From Streptomyces sp. NBRC 109706 (GTDB lineage: Bacteria; Actinomycetota; Actinomycetes; Streptomycetales; Streptomycetaceae): a DNA stretch of 64,000 bases. Positions within the stretch are counted from its first letter, which is position 1; each line of letters starts with the position of its first letter. The DNA lies in assembly GCF_000974485.1 (NCBI RefSeq), contig NZ_BBOM01000009.1:496001-560000 (forward strand), written 5' to 3'. The notes under the pieces were generated by a model. The model was not told the DNA's origin and searched no databases. It worked only from the letters and a program-made list of their open reading frames with translations. The position numbers were made by a program, and so were the translations under genes. Below, one piece after another: positions 50,469 through 59,538 of this stretch.

Positions 50469-53013
50469 GGGCTGTCGTTCCTTCCGGTTCAGCCGCCGCG
50501 GCAGTCGCGGTCGGCAGGGTGAGCACCATGGTCAGCCCGCCGCCCGGGGTGTCCTCGGCGTCCAGCGTTCCGTGCATGGCCTCGGTGAAACCACGGGCGA
50601 CGGCCAGGCCGAGGCCGACGCCGTTGCCGCGGGGGGTGTCCCCGTGCCGCTGGAACGGCTCGAAGATCCGGCCCCGATGGCTGGCCGGCACCCCGGGGCC
50701 ACGGTCCACCACCCGCAGCTCCACGCGGTTACCCAAAGTGCTCCCGCTCACCAGCACCGGCTTGTCCGCCGGGCTGTACTTCACGGCGTTCTCCACCACG
50801 TTGGCCACCACCCGCTCCAGCAGCCCGGGGTCGGCGGCGGCGAACGGCAGCGACTCCGGTATGTCCAGCAGCACGCTGTCCTCGGCGATCCCGCGCAGCG
50901 CGCCGGGCACCACCTCGTCCAGGTCGATCTCCCGTATCAGCGGCCGCACGGTGCCGGTCTGCAGCCGTGACATGTCCAGCAGATTGCCCACCAGCTGGTC
51001 CAGCCGGTCGGCGCCCTCCTCGATGCTCTCCAGCAGATCCGCCTCGTCCTCGGGCGACCAGGCCACATCGTCGGAGCGCAGCGACGAGACGCTGGCCTTG
51101 ATCGCCGCCAGCGGGGTCCGCAGATCGTGTGAGACGGCCGCCAGCAGCGCGGTGCGGATGCGGTTGCCCTCGGCCAGCTTGTGGGCCCGCACCGCCTCGT
51201 CCTTGAGCCGCTGTCGGTCCAGGATGGACGCGGCCTGCGCGGCGAAGGCGCCCAGCATCCTGCGGTCCTCCGCCGGCAGCACCCGCCCGGAGAGCGCCAG
51301 CATGGTGTGATCGCCGATCGGCACATCCACATCCGCGTCCTTGGGCGTCTGCGGCGCCCTGACGTCCGCCCTGGCCGAGACGCTGCCCACACAGCTCCAA
51401 CGACGGTCGGCGATATCGCGTTCCAACAGCGCCGCCGCGTCCATCCCGAAGGTCTCCCTGGCCCGCTCCAGCAGCGCCGCCAGGGTGTCGTCACCGCGCA
51501 GCACGCTGCCGGCGAGCAGGGTCAGCGTCTCCGACTCCGCGCGCAGCCTGGCCGCCTGGTGGGTGCGGCGGGCCGACCGGTCCACCACGGTGGCCACCGC
51601 GGTCGCTATGGCGAAGAAGACCACGATGGCGACGATGCTGTGGCCCTCGGCGATGGTCCACTCCCGCACCGGACTGGCGAAGTAGTAGTTCAACAGCAGC
51701 GAACCGACCGCCGCCGACACGAGCCCCGGGTAGAAACCGCCGGTCAGCGCGGCCAGCACCGTGAAGGACAGGCACAGCAGCACATCGCTGGAGAACTCGG
51801 CCCCGGCCTCGGGCGAGTCCAGCAGCATCGCCAGCAGCACCGGGCCGCCGAGCCCGATCAGCCAGCCGCTGATCGTCCGGGCCCGCCCCAGCCGCGCCCC
51901 GTGCGCGGCCGGCAGTCCACGGCCCTTCGCCACCTCGTCATGGGTGACGATATGCACGTCGATGTCCGATCCCGACTCGCGCGCCACCGTGGCGCCCACG
52001 CCCGGTCCGAAGACGTACTGCCAGGACTTGCGGCGGCTGGAGCCCAGCACGATCTGGTTGGCGTTGGCGGCCCGCGCGAAGTCCAGCAGCGCGCTGGGCA
52101 CATCGTCGCCGATCACATGGTGGAAGGTGCCGCCCAGCTGCTCGACCAGGGTCCGCTGGGCGGCCAGCTCACGCGGCGAGGCCGAGGTGAGCCCGCCGGA
52201 GCGGGCGATATAGACGGCCAGGATCTCGGCGCCCGAGCTCTTGGCCGCCATCCGCGCCGCCCGGCGCAGCAGCGTACTGCCCTCGGGACCACCGGTCAGG
52301 CCCACCACGATCCGCTCCCTGGCGTGCCAGGTCGACCGTATGCCGTGCTCGGTGCGGTAGCGGCGCAGATAGCCGTCCACCCGGTCGGCCGTCCACAGCA
52401 GCGCCAGCTCGCGCAGCGCGGTGAGGTTCCCCGGGCGGAAGTAGTGCGAGAGCGCCGCGTCCACCTTGTGCGGCGGATAGATGTTGCCGTGCGCCAACCG
52501 GCGGCGCAGCGCCTCGGGCGCCATGTCCACCAGCTCGATCTGGTCGGCGCCGCGCACCACCTCGTCGGGCACGGTCTCCCGCTGCCGCACCCCGGTGATG
52601 GACCGCACCACGTCGCAGAGGGACTCCAGGTCCTGGATGTTGACGGTGGAGATCACGTCGATCCCCGCGGCCAGCAGCTCGTCGATGTCCTGCCAGCGCT
52701 TCTCGTTGCGCACCCCGGGGGCGTTGGTGTGGGCCAGCTCGTCGACCAGCGCCACGGCCGGGCGGCGGCGCAGCACGGCCTCGGTGTCCATTTCGGACGA
52801 GGGCCCGTCGGGGCCCTCCACCCGCAGTCGGGGCACCTCTTCGATGCCGTCGACCAGCTCGGCGGTGCGCGGCCGGTCGTGGTGCTCGACGACCGCGATC
52901 ACCAGGTCGGTGCCGCGTGCCACGCGGCGATGCGCCTCGGAGAGCATGGCGTAGGTCTTGCCCACCCCCGGGGCCGCTCCAAGGTAGATCCGTAGTTCAC
53001 CGCGGCGTGCCAT
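50443..53013 (-). CDS. kdpD: KdpD osmosensitive K+ channel sensor histidine kinase
   Basis: An 856-aa sensor kinase. Residues about 1-210 are the KdpD N-terminal domain with Walker-like GAAPGVGKTYAML and VDELAHTNAPG. A universal-stress-protein-like domain follows (about 235-370), then four transmembrane helices (about 395-495), a GAF-like region, and the kinase core with His in AVSHDLRTPLAA, the N box and VGLGLAVARGF. Two ATGs lie 9 nt apart, and I prefer 53013 because GGGG precedes it. A complete, standard KdpD. Confidence 0.94.
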   Translation of the reverse strand: MARRGELRIYLGAAPGVGKTYAMLSEAHRRVARGTDLVIAVVEHHDRPRTAELVDGIEEVPRLRVEGPDGPSSEMDTEAVLRRRPAVALVDELAHTNAPGVRNEKRWQDIDELLAAGIDVISTVNIQDLESLCDVVRSITGVRQRETVPDEVVRGADQIELVDMAPEALRRRLAHGNIYPPHKVDAALSHYFRPGNLTALRELALLWTADRVDGYLRRYRTEHGIRSTWHARERIVVGLTGGPEGSTLLRRAARMAAKSSGAEILAVYIARSGGLTSASPRELAAQRTLVEQLGGTFHHVIGDDVPSALLDFARAANANQIVLGSSRRKSWQYVFGPGVGATVARESGSDIDVHIVTHDEVAKGRGLPAAHGARLGRARTISGWLIGLGGPVLLAMLLDSPEAGAEFSSDVLLCLSFTVLAALTGGFYPGLVSAAVGSLLLNYYFASPVREWTIAEGHSIVAIVVFFAIATAVATVVDRSARRTHQAARLRAESETLTLLAGSVLRGDDTLAALLERARETFGMDAAALLERDIADRRWSCVGSVSARADVRAPQTPKDADVDVPIGDHTMLALSGRVLPAEDRRMLGAFAAQAASILDRQRLKDEAVRAHKLAEGNRIRTALLAAVSHDLRTPLAAIKASVSSLRSDDVAWSPEDEADLLESIEEGADRLDQLVGNLLDMSRLQTGTVRPLIREIDLDEVVPGALRGIAEDSVLLDIPESLPFAAADPGLLERVVANVVENAVKYSPADKPVLVSGSTLGNRVELRVVDRGPGVPASHRGRIFEPFQRHGDTPRGNGVGLGLAVARGFTEAMHGTLDAEDTPGGGLTMVLTLPTATAAAAEPEGTTAHAPGARGR

Positions 53014-53090
53014 GGTCCCCATTGTCGTCGCTCGGCGCCGAACCCCCGTCGCGTGGCCCGGCGGCGTCCCCGGGGCACGCGGTGCGGAGC

Positions 53091-53396
53091 CTAGAGCCGC
53101 GAGCGGGGTGGAGGCGAATCGGCGGCCCGCTCCCTCGCCTGCCTCCTGCGGCGCAGCACCACCAGCAGGTCGACCACGGCGAACGCGGCGGCGAACGCGC
53201 AGATCAGCGTGATCACCCGCAACGCGTCGGGGCCGACCGCGTCGCCCTGCTCGGAGCGCGACCACCAGATGCCGAACACCACGGTGCCGGCCAGGAACAG
53301 CGGCGTGAAGATGGCGGAAAGCAGCAGCCGGAGCCGCAGCGCGCTGAGCGCCGTGGTCGGTTCGGTGCCGGTGCGGGCGTGCCGTCCTCTGCTCAT
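53091..53396 (-). CDS. Small membrane protein, DUF6343-like
   Basis: A 101-aa protein with a conserved-looking TGTEPTTALSALRLRL segment, two transmembrane helices (about 25-45 and 62-82) and a basic C-terminal tail (LRRRRQARERA). It resembles the actinobacterial DUF6343 family of unknown function (recalled). GGAGG lies 6 nt before the ATG. It sits upstream of kdpD on the same strand, 77 nt apart. No function can be stated. Confidence 0.75.
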   Translation of the reverse strand: MSRGRHARTGTEPTTALSALRLRLLLSAIFTPLFLAGTVVFGIWWSRSEQGDAVGPDALRVITLICAFAAAFAVVDLLVVLRRRRQARERAADSPPPRSRL

Positions 53397-53452
53397 CGGG
53401 CCTCCAGGCGGGATGAGCCGAGTACCCGGCGGTCCGGCCCGGCACACACACC

Positions 53453-53481
53453 GGCCGGGCCGGCCGAAGGGCCGACCCGGC
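53453..53481. terminator. GC-rich hairpin downstream of DUF3710/dut operon
   Basis: GCCGGGCCGGCC and GGCCGACCCGGC separated by a 3-nt loop, one mismatch in 12 bp. It lies about 130 bp after the DUF3710 stop and before the DUF6343-like gene on the same strand. No T-run. A second, shorter hairpin (CCCGCGG / CCGCGGG) is at 53,531-53,558. Confidence 0.4.
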
Positions 53482-53606
53482 GTCGTCACCCCTCCGAGGG
53501 CCCGAGGCGCGTCGTGCGGATCCGCACAGGCCCGCGGCTCCCCCGGGAAACCCGCGGGGGCCCGGGGAAGCCACTCGCCGATCCACGAAGATCCGAGCGA
53601 CAGGAC

Positions 53607-54371
53607 CTAGCGGACCTCGGAGATCTCCGGGCCGCGCCGCAGCTTGTCGAGGCCGCCCGCGAACCGGGACACCGGGGCCGCGTCGTCCGGCGCCGCCTGC
53701 TCCTTCTTGACGCCGTCCGGCACCATCTGGGCGTCCTCGGGCAGCTTGAGGACGATCGGGTCACGGGGGGCCATCGGCCCGTCGCCACGGACCACGACCG
53801 TGTCCTGGAAGATCTGCTCCAGCAGTCCGGCCGCCTGCGGCTGCACCGCGCCCTGCCCGGAGATCACCCCGCGCAGGAACCAGCGGGGGCCGTCCACGCC
53901 GACAAACCGCACGACCTGGGTACCTTGCTTGCCGTCGGGCAGCTTCACGGGCACCCTGGCCCGCAGCTCCCAGCCCAGCGGCCCCTCGATCTCCTCGATC
54001 ACGCCACCCTGTTGGGTGATTCCGGCGCCGATCTCCTCGCGGACCTCGGCCCAGATGCCCTCCCGCCGGGGGGCGGCGAACGCCTGGAGCTGCACGGCGC
54101 TGTCCTTGAGGACCACGGTGGCGGCGACGATCGCGTCCCCCGCGACCTCGACCCGCAGCTCCATGCCCTGGACGCCCGGCACGAAGAGGCCGCCGAGATC
54201 GACCCGGCCCTCGGCCGGCTTGGAGACCTCACTCACGTCCCAGGGCCCGTCGGGGCGGGGGGCCGGCTCCAGCTTGACCCGGCGCACCTCGTCCTCGTCC
54301 GGAGTCTCGTCGGCGGTCGCTTCGACCGCTTCCTCGGGCTCCGCGTCTCGCTTGCGACGACGTCCGAACAC
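53607..54371 (-). CDS. DUF3710 family protein
   Basis: A 254-aa soluble protein with an acidic, disordered N terminus after VFGRRRKRDAEP, then a mixed alpha/beta domain (about 60-235). It matches the actinobacterial DUF3710 family, which is regularly found next to dUTPase but has no known function. The GTG at 54371 has AAGGA upstream and begins immediately after the dut stop (54,373), so the two are in one transcript. Confidence 0.85.
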   Translation of the reverse strand: MFGRRRKRDAEPEEAVEATADETPDEDEVRRVKLEPAPRPDGPWDVSEVSKPAEGRVDLGGLFVPGVQGMELRVEVAGDAIVAATVVLKDSAVQLQAFAAPRREGIWAEVREEIGAGITQQGGVIEEIEGPLGWELRARVPVKLPDGKQGTQVVRFVGVDGPRWFLRGVISGQGAVQPQAAGLLEQIFQDTVVVRGDGPMAPRDPIVLKLPEDAQMVPDGVKKEQAAPDDAAPVSRFAGGLDKLRRGPEISEVR

Positions 54372-54372
54372 G

Positions 54373-54882
54373 TCACTGTCCTTTCCGGTCGGCAGTCCCG
54401 CCGGGACCAACCGCAGCATAGGAGTTCCCGGCGTCGGCGTGACCCCCCGTGGAGCCGAAGCCCCCGGTGGCCCGCGCCGATCCCGGCAGCTCCGCGACCT
54501 CGTGAAACCGCACCGTCGCCACGCGCTGGACGACCAGCTGGGCGATGCGGTCGAAACGCTGGAACCGCACGCTCTCCCGCGGGTCCAGATTGATCACAAT
54601 GACCTTGATCTCCCCACGGTACCCGGCGTCGATGGTGCCCGGCGCGTTCACCATCGCCACCCCGCACCGGGCGGCGAGCCCGGAGCGCGGGTGTACGAAG
54701 GCCGCGTACCCGTCGGGGAGGGCGATGGAAACCCCTGTCGCCAGCACCGCGCGCTCGCCGGGCGCCAGCTCGGCCGGCTCGGTGGTGACCAGATCGACCC
54801 CGGCGTCGCCCGGGTGCGCCCTGGCGGGCAGGGGCACCTCGGGATCGACCCGCCGGATCAGCACGTCGAGGGGACCGCTCAT
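54373..54882 (-). CDS. dut: Deoxyuridine 5'-triphosphate nucleotidohydrolase
   Basis: A 169-aa trimeric-type dUTPase with all five motifs: AGVDLVTTE, HPRSGLAARCG, GTIDAGYRGEIKV, RFDRIAQLVVQRV and the C-terminal GGFGSTGG. It hydrolyses dUTP to dUMP, keeping uracil out of DNA. The ATG at 54882 starts the homologous region. The tail after motif 5 (about 22 residues) is not conserved. Divergent from the DUF3093 gene. Confidence 0.96.
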   Translation of the reverse strand: MSGPLDVLIRRVDPEVPLPARAHPGDAGVDLVTTEPAELAPGERAVLATGVSIALPDGYAAFVHPRSGLAARCGVAMVNAPGTIDAGYRGEIKVIVINLDPRESVRFQRFDRIAQLVVQRVATVRFHEVAELPGSARATGGFGSTGGHADAGNSYAAVGPGGTADRKGQ

Positions 54883-55092
54883 CGGGCCACCCCCGCTCGG
54901 CGACCGGTCGGGACGGCCGGCCGGCGAGCCGACCGAAGGACAGCCGGGGGAAGGGCAACGCCCCACCGGGACAACGAAATCGGACGCCTCGGGCCCGGGG
55001 CCGAGGTCCGCGACAGGGTCAGGACCGCACTCACGATGGAGACCCTACCGCCGCTGGCCGGGCGTGGGGGCGAGCCTGCGATGCTTGGGCCT

Positions 55093-55545
55093 ATGAAGGC
55101 GTATGACGAGCGACTGACCGTGCCCCGATCCTGGTGGCTGATGGCCCTGCTGGGGGTTCTGCTGCTGGGCGTGGCGCTGGTTCCGCTGGGCCCGGTGCCG
55201 CTGCTGGCCGGGATGGCGGGTGGGGGCGCGCTGGCGGGGATGGCGCTGAGCACCTACGGCTCGGCCAGGATTCGGGTGACGGCCGGCTCGTTGGTCGCTG
55301 GTGACGCCCGCATCCCGACGAGCGCGCTGGGTGAGGCCCGGGCGCTCAACGCCGACGAGGCGCGCGCCTGGCGCACCCACCGAGCGGATGCCCGGGCTCA
55401 TATGTTGCTGCGGGCGTACATTCCCACGGCGGTCCGGGTCGAGGTGTCCGATCCCGAGGATCCCACTCCCTACCTCTACCTCTCGACCCGTCGGCCCGAA
55501 CGGCTCACCGCCGCACTGGCCGCTGCCCGCCCGGACACGAACTAG
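55093..55545 (+). CDS. DUF3093 family membrane protein
   Basis: A 150-aa protein starting MKAYDERLTVPRSWWL with two N-terminal transmembrane helices (about 14-55) and a small C-terminal domain ending in YLYLSTRRPERLTAAL. It matches DUF3093 of actinobacteria, of unknown function, usually beside dut. It is convergent with the DUF4193 gene, 19 nt between stops. Confidence 0.88.
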   Translation: MKAYDERLTVPRSWWLMALLGVLLLGVALVPLGPVPLLAGMAGGGALAGMALSTYGSARIRVTAGSLVAGDARIPTSALGEARALNADEARAWRTHRADARAHMLLRAYIPTAVRVEVSDPEDPTPYLYLSTRRPERLTAALAAARPDTN

Positions 55546-55564
55546 TCGTCGGTCCGGGCGGCAC

Positions 55565-55864
55565 TCACGCCGCGCAGTCGCGGCAGATCGGCTGACCGTC
55601 CTTCTCGTCGGCCAGCTGCGACCTGTGGTGGACCAGGAAGCAGCTCATGCAGGTGAACTCGTCGGCCTGACGAGGCAGCACCCGGACCGACAGTTCCTCG
55701 TTGGACAGGTCGGCCCCTGGCAGCTCCAGGCCCTCCGCCTGCTCGAACTCGTCCACATCGACCGTGGACGCCGACTTGTCGTTCCGTCGGGCCTTCAGCT
55801 CCTCGATGCTGTCCTCGTTGACATCATCGTCGGTCTTACGTGGAGTGTCGTAGTCGGTTGCCAT
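55565..55864 (-). CDS. DUF4193 family zinc-ribbon-like protein
   Basis: A 99-aa acidic protein with a Cys pair CMSC and a second pair CRDC near the C terminus, a possible zinc site. It matches the actinobacterial DUF4193 family (MATDYDTPRKTDDD start). GGAGGGGGAGA precedes the ATG, suggesting high expression. Function unknown. Confidence 0.9.
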   Translation of the reverse strand: MATDYDTPRKTDDDVNEDSIEELKARRNDKSASTVDVDEFEQAEGLELPGADLSNEELSVRVLPRQADEFTCMSCFLVHHRSQLADEKDGQPICRDCAA

Positions 55865-56159
55865 TTCGTTCTCCCCCTCCGGGTGTCTGTGATGTCTCAG
55901 CGCACGTAACGCGCGGGGGGTCGGAATTTGTGCCCGACCCGAGGCGGAGATTTTGCCTCACATCAAGTGCTGTTACTCAATCGACACCCAACCGAACGCC
56001 TGAAGAGGTGATCATTCCGGCTGTCGATCGCGCCGCGAACCGACCAAAAGGCCCGTCCCGGCCAGTGGGCGCACGCCTAGGGACGCGCGCGTATGCGATT
56101 GATCACATCTCCTTCTTTCCCGTCCCCGGGCTTGCTCAGACCGGACCTCGGACCGGACC
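55865..56159. other. Intergenic region upstream of DUF4193
   Basis: 295 bp without a gene. AT-richer around 55,925-55,985, where the minus-strand promoter of the DUF4193 gene should lie. I see TTGATG and CAAAAT elements but not at a standard spacing. At 56,139-56,168, next to the cutS stop, three near copies of a 12-bp unit GACCGGACCTCR occur in tandem. Confidence 0.4.
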
Positions 56160-57455
56160 TCAGACCGGAATGGTGACGCGCATCACGAGGCCACCGCCCT
56201 CGCGCGGCACCGCCTGGACGTAGCCCCCGTGGGCCCGCGCCACGGATCTCACGATGGACAGCCCGAGACCGACGCCCTTGTCGCTGCCCGTGCGCTCGGT
56301 GCGTAGCCGCCGAAAAGGCTCGAACATGTTATCGATCTCGTAGGCGGGCACCACAGGACCCGTATTCTCCACCACCAGCACCGCCTGTCCTGACCTGGCC
56401 TCCGTGTCGACCCGCACCCAGCCGTCGGACGGCTCGTTGTAGCGGATCGCGTTCTGCACCAGGTTGAGCGCGATCCGCTCCAGCAGCACGCCGTTGCCCT
56501 GGACCCAGACCGGATGATCCCGGGTGCCCAGCAGCCGAACGCCTCGGGAGTGTGCCTCGCCCCGGCTCTGCTCCACCGCGCGCGCCGCCACCTCGGCCAG
56601 ATCCACCGGCTTGTGGTCGATGATCTCGTTCTCGCTGCGGGCCAGCAGCAGCAGACCCTCCACCAGCTGCTCACTGCGCTCGTTGGTGGCCAGCAGGGTG
56701 TTCCCCAGCTGGATCACCTCGGGGGAGGCGTCCGGATCGGAGAGCTGCACCTCCAGCAGCGTGCGGTTGATCGCCAGCGGGGTGCGCAGCTCGTGGGAGG
56801 CGTTGGCGACGAACCGCTGTTGCGCGGTGAACGCGCGATCGAGCCGGTCCAGCATCTCGTCGAAGGTGTCGGCCAGCTCCTTGAACTCGTCGTCCGGCCC
56901 GTCCAGCTCGATGCGGCGGTGCAGATCCGAGCCGGCGACCTGACGCGCCGTGCGGGTGATCCGGCCCAGCGGCGAGAGCACCCGACCCGCCATCACATAG
57001 CCGAAGGCGAACGCCGCGACCGCGAGACCCAGCAGTGCGAGCAGCGAGCTGCGCAGCAGCTGGTCGAGCGCGATGGAGCGCTGCAGATCGGAGCAGCCCT
57101 CCAGCCAGCTCTGGAACTCGGCGGCCGTGACCCGCCCGGTGATCCCCTCGCAGACGTCCGAGGTGATGGTGACCTCGGTGTTGGTGGTGAACTCGAACGG
57201 CGGTTTGCTGCCGTTGTGCAGGGCGCGGGCCGCCAGCAGATAGATGATCGTCAGCAGCACCACGCCGGCGATCAGGAACATCCCGCCGTAGAGCAGGGTG
57301 AGCCGGATCCGGATGGTGGGCCGGAACCAGCTGCGCTGCTGGTCGACCTCGCCCGGCTCCCACTGCGGCTTGGGCGGGGCACTGATCCGGGGCGGCGGCC
57401 GGTGACCCGGCGGGTTGGGGGGCTTCGGGGGGAAACGCGGCGGGAAGGCGGTCAT
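56160..57455 (-). CDS. cutS: Sensor histidine kinase CutS
   Basis: A 431-aa sensor kinase. A Pro-rich cytosolic N terminus (about 1-45) precedes transmembrane helix 1 (about 50-75), an extracytoplasmic loop with two Cys (VCEGIT and GCSDLQ), helix 2 (about 135-158), HAMP, the phospho-His in ASHELRTPLA and the ATPase motifs VGLGLSIVRS. It matches CutS of Streptomyces, a membrane sensor linked to redox and secretion stress. The two loop Cys residues fit a disulfide-sensing role. Starts 3 nt after cutR. Confidence 0.9.
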   Translation of the reverse strand: MTAFPPRFPPKPPNPPGHRPPPRISAPPKPQWEPGEVDQQRSWFRPTIRIRLTLLYGGMFLIAGVVLLTIIYLLAARALHNGSKPPFEFTTNTEVTITSDVCEGITGRVTAAEFQSWLEGCSDLQRSIALDQLLRSSLLALLGLAVAAFAFGYVMAGRVLSPLGRITRTARQVAGSDLHRRIELDGPDDEFKELADTFDEMLDRLDRAFTAQQRFVANASHELRTPLAINRTLLEVQLSDPDASPEVIQLGNTLLATNERSEQLVEGLLLLARSENEIIDHKPVDLAEVAARAVEQSRGEAHSRGVRLLGTRDHPVWVQGNGVLLERIALNLVQNAIRYNEPSDGWVRVDTEARSGQAVLVVENTGPVVPAYEIDNMFEPFRRLRTERTGSDKGVGLGLSIVRSVARAHGGYVQAVPREGGGLVMRVTIPV

Positions 57456-57458
57456 GGC

Positions 57459-58112
57459 TCAGATCCGGTACCCGGCGCCCGGCACCGTGGTGATCACCGG
57501 CGGATCGCCCAGCTTGCGGCGGAGCGTCATCACCGTGACCCGCACGACGTTGGTGAACGGGTCGGTGTTCTCGTCCCAGGCCTTCTCCAGCAGCTGCTCG
57601 GCGGAGACCACCGCGCCCTCGCCCCGCATCAGCACCTCAAGCACGGCGAACTCCTTGGGGGCCAGCTGGATCGCCCTGCCGCCCCTGGAGACCTCGCGGC
57701 GGTTGGGATCCAGCGTGATCCCGGCCCGTTCGAGCACCGGCGGCAGCGGGGCCGTGGCCCGCCGGCCCAGCGCCCGCACCCGGGCGATCAGCTCGGTGAA
57801 GGCGAACGGCTTGGGCAGATAGTCGTCGGCGCCGATCTCAAGACCCTCGACCCGGTCGCTGACATCGCCCGAGGCGGTCAGCATCAGCACCCGGGTGGGC
57901 AGGCCGCTGGCCACGATGTACCGGCAGACGTCGTCGCCGTGCAGCAGGGGGAGATCGCGATCCAGCACCACCACGTCGTAGTCGTTGAGATCGATGCGCT
58001 CGGTGGCGGCGGCGCCGTCGTACACCACATCCACGGCCATCGCCTGCCGCCGCAGGCCGGTGGCCACGGCGTCGGCGAGCAACTGCTCGTCCTCCACGAC
58101 GAGTACGCGCAC
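57459..58112 (-). CDS. cutR: Response regulator CutR
   Basis: A 217-aa OmpR-type response regulator with receiver residues EDEQ, Asp in VVLDRDLP, Lys in LPKPFA, and a C-terminal winged helix ending GAGYRI. GTG start at 58112 with AAGGA 8 nt upstream. This gives the 217-aa length that I recall for CutR. In-frame codons above it are not homologous. Operon with cutS. Confidence 0.92.
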   Translation of the reverse strand: MRVLVVEDEQLLADAVATGLRRQAMAVDVVYDGAAATERIDLNDYDVVVLDRDLPLLHGDDVCRYIVASGLPTRVLMLTASGDVSDRVEGLEIGADDYLPKPFAFTELIARVRALGRRATAPLPPVLERAGITLDPNRREVSRGGRAIQLAPKEFAVLEVLMRGEGAVVSAEQLLEKAWDENTDPFTNVVRVTVMTLRRKLGDPPVITTVPGAGYRI

Positions 58113-58403
58113 GTCCGGTCCTTCTCTCTGGATCCTGGCACGACCTCGTTGACCGCGCCCGATCCATCCTGCCCGCAACCCGCGTAAGCCGGTGGTAAAC
58201 GGCATGGACGGGCTCCGCCATCAGGGATTTCGCGGCCGGTGATGTTTCCGGCGTTCGCGGGTAGGGGAGTACCAGTCGTACACCCCGTGACCACCCCTCA
58301 AGGGCGGCAAGCCACCCCGCGCTGCCGACCCGAGTGGGCCCGCCGTGGTCGCACCCACCTCGGCACCCCCCAGTGCCGCCGATCGAAGACGAGGGGGCGC
58401 ACC
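58113..58403. other. Divergent region between cutR and a small ORF
   Basis: 291 bp without a credible gene. It holds the cutR promoter (minus) and that of the small plus-strand gene. No clear -10/-35 pair or operator could be assigned by eye. Confidence 0.3.
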
Positions 58404-58565
58404 TTGGACGCGTTCACCGCTGGAATTCTGCAGCGTATCGAGAACACTCAGTCCGATCTGCACCGCGCTCGCGCAGCCGGAGATCTGTTCACCATGGATG
58501 TGGAGCAGTCGGAGCTGGACGACCTGCGCCGACTGGCAGAGGAGCATGGCGTCCGGGTCGGCTGA
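58404..58565 (+). CDS. Small conserved-looking helical protein
   Basis: A 53-aa acidic helical protein beginning LDAFTAGILQRIENTQSDL (TTG start, GAGGGGG 6 nt upstream), with a second helix VEQSELDDLRRLAEEHGV. Heptad spacing suggests a coiled coil. Similar small proteins sit beside cutR in other streptomycetes (recalled). A longer reading upstream is Arg/Pro-rich and unlikely. Function unknown. Confidence 0.7.
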   Translation: MDAFTAGILQRIENTQSDLHRARAAGDLFTMDVEQSELDDLRRLAEEHGVRVG

Positions 58566-58587
58566 GGGACGGCCATCCGACGCGTGA

Positions 58588-58631
58588 GACGGCGGGGCGC
58601 CCCGGAGGAATCTCCCGGGCGCCCCGCCGTC
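58588..58631. terminator. Bidirectional hairpin between convergent genes
   Basis: A perfect 15-bp stem, GACGGCGGGGCGCCC (58,588-58,602) with GGGCGCCCCGCCGTC (58,617-58,631), and a 14-nt loop. It separates the small plus-strand gene from the inositol monophosphatase gene. Confidence 0.8.
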
Positions 58632-58655
58632 CGTCGTGTCGGCCCGTGGCCGGCT

Positions 58656-59483
58656 TCAGTCGTGCCAGGCCCCCAGCTCGTCGAGCAGCGGCTGGAGCTC
58701 CCGGAACACCCCGGGGCTGGCCGCCACCGTCAGATCGCCGTCCGGCGGGCCGCCGACCCGCCCGCCGGTCGACGCGCCGCCCTCACGGGCGATCAGATCG
58801 CCGGCCGCCAGGTCCCAGGGCATCAGGCCCCGCTCGTAGTAGCCGTCCAGCCGGCCCCCGGCCACGTCCGCCAGGTCGATGGCGGCCGATCCCGAGCGGC
58901 GGATGTCCCGCAGCCGGGGGATCAGCCGCGCGGCCAGCGCGGCCTGCGCGGCACGCACGGTCGCCACGTAGTTGAAGCCGGTGCCGATCAGCGCCTGGTC
59001 GAGCGGTGGGCTCGGCCGCACCGTCATGGGCTGCGGCAGCCCGGCGCCGGTGGTCCGCACCGCGCCGCCGCCGAGCGTGGCGTGGTAGGTCTCGCCCCGC
59101 ATGGGCGCGGCCACCACGCCGACGACGACCCGGCCGTCCAGCTCGGCGGCGATCGAGACCGCCCACTGCGGCAGCCCGTAGAGGTAGTTGACCGTGCCGT
59201 CCAGCGGGTCGATGATCCAGCGGACCCGGCTGCTGCCCGCGCTCGCCCCGCTCTCCTCGCCGAGGACGGCGTCGTCGGGGCGGTGCTCGGCGAGAAAGCC
59301 GGTGATCAGGTTCTCGGCCGCGACATCCATCTCGGTGACGATGTCGATCGGGCTCGACTTGGTCGCCGCGACCCCCAGATCGGCGGGGCGGCCGTCGCGC
59401 AGCAGGGTGCCGGCCCTGGCCGCCGCCTCCTTGGCCAGCTCAAGCAGCTGGGCCACCAGCACGGCGTCGGGTTGCTCGGACAC
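58656..59483 (-). CDS. Inositol monophosphatase family protein
   Basis: A 275-aa protein of the IMPase/FIG superfamily. Metal-binding motifs are EESG, WIIDPLDGTVNY and the C-terminal PWDLAAGDLIAREGG. It hydrolyses a phosphate monoester such as inositol-1-phosphate. The precise substrate (inositol, histidinol or other sugar phosphate) is not fixed by sequence. GTG start at 59483. Same strand as the ferrochelatase gene, 55 nt downstream of it. Confidence 0.92.
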   Translation of the reverse strand: MSEQPDAVLVAQLLELAKEAAARAGTLLRDGRPADLGVAATKSSPIDIVTEMDVAAENLITGFLAEHRPDDAVLGEESGASAGSSRVRWIIDPLDGTVNYLYGLPQWAVSIAAELDGRVVVGVVAAPMRGETYHATLGGGAVRTTGAGLPQPMTVRPSPPLDQALIGTGFNYVATVRAAQAALAARLIPRLRDIRRSGSAAIDLADVAGGRLDGYYERGLMPWDLAAGDLIAREGGASTGGRVGGPPDGDLTVAASPGVFRELQPLLDELGAWHD

Positions 59484-59538
59484 GGGTTCTCCTCGGACGA
59501 AACGTCAGGGCGGTAGGGCGGGCGAACGGGCGGCCCGC

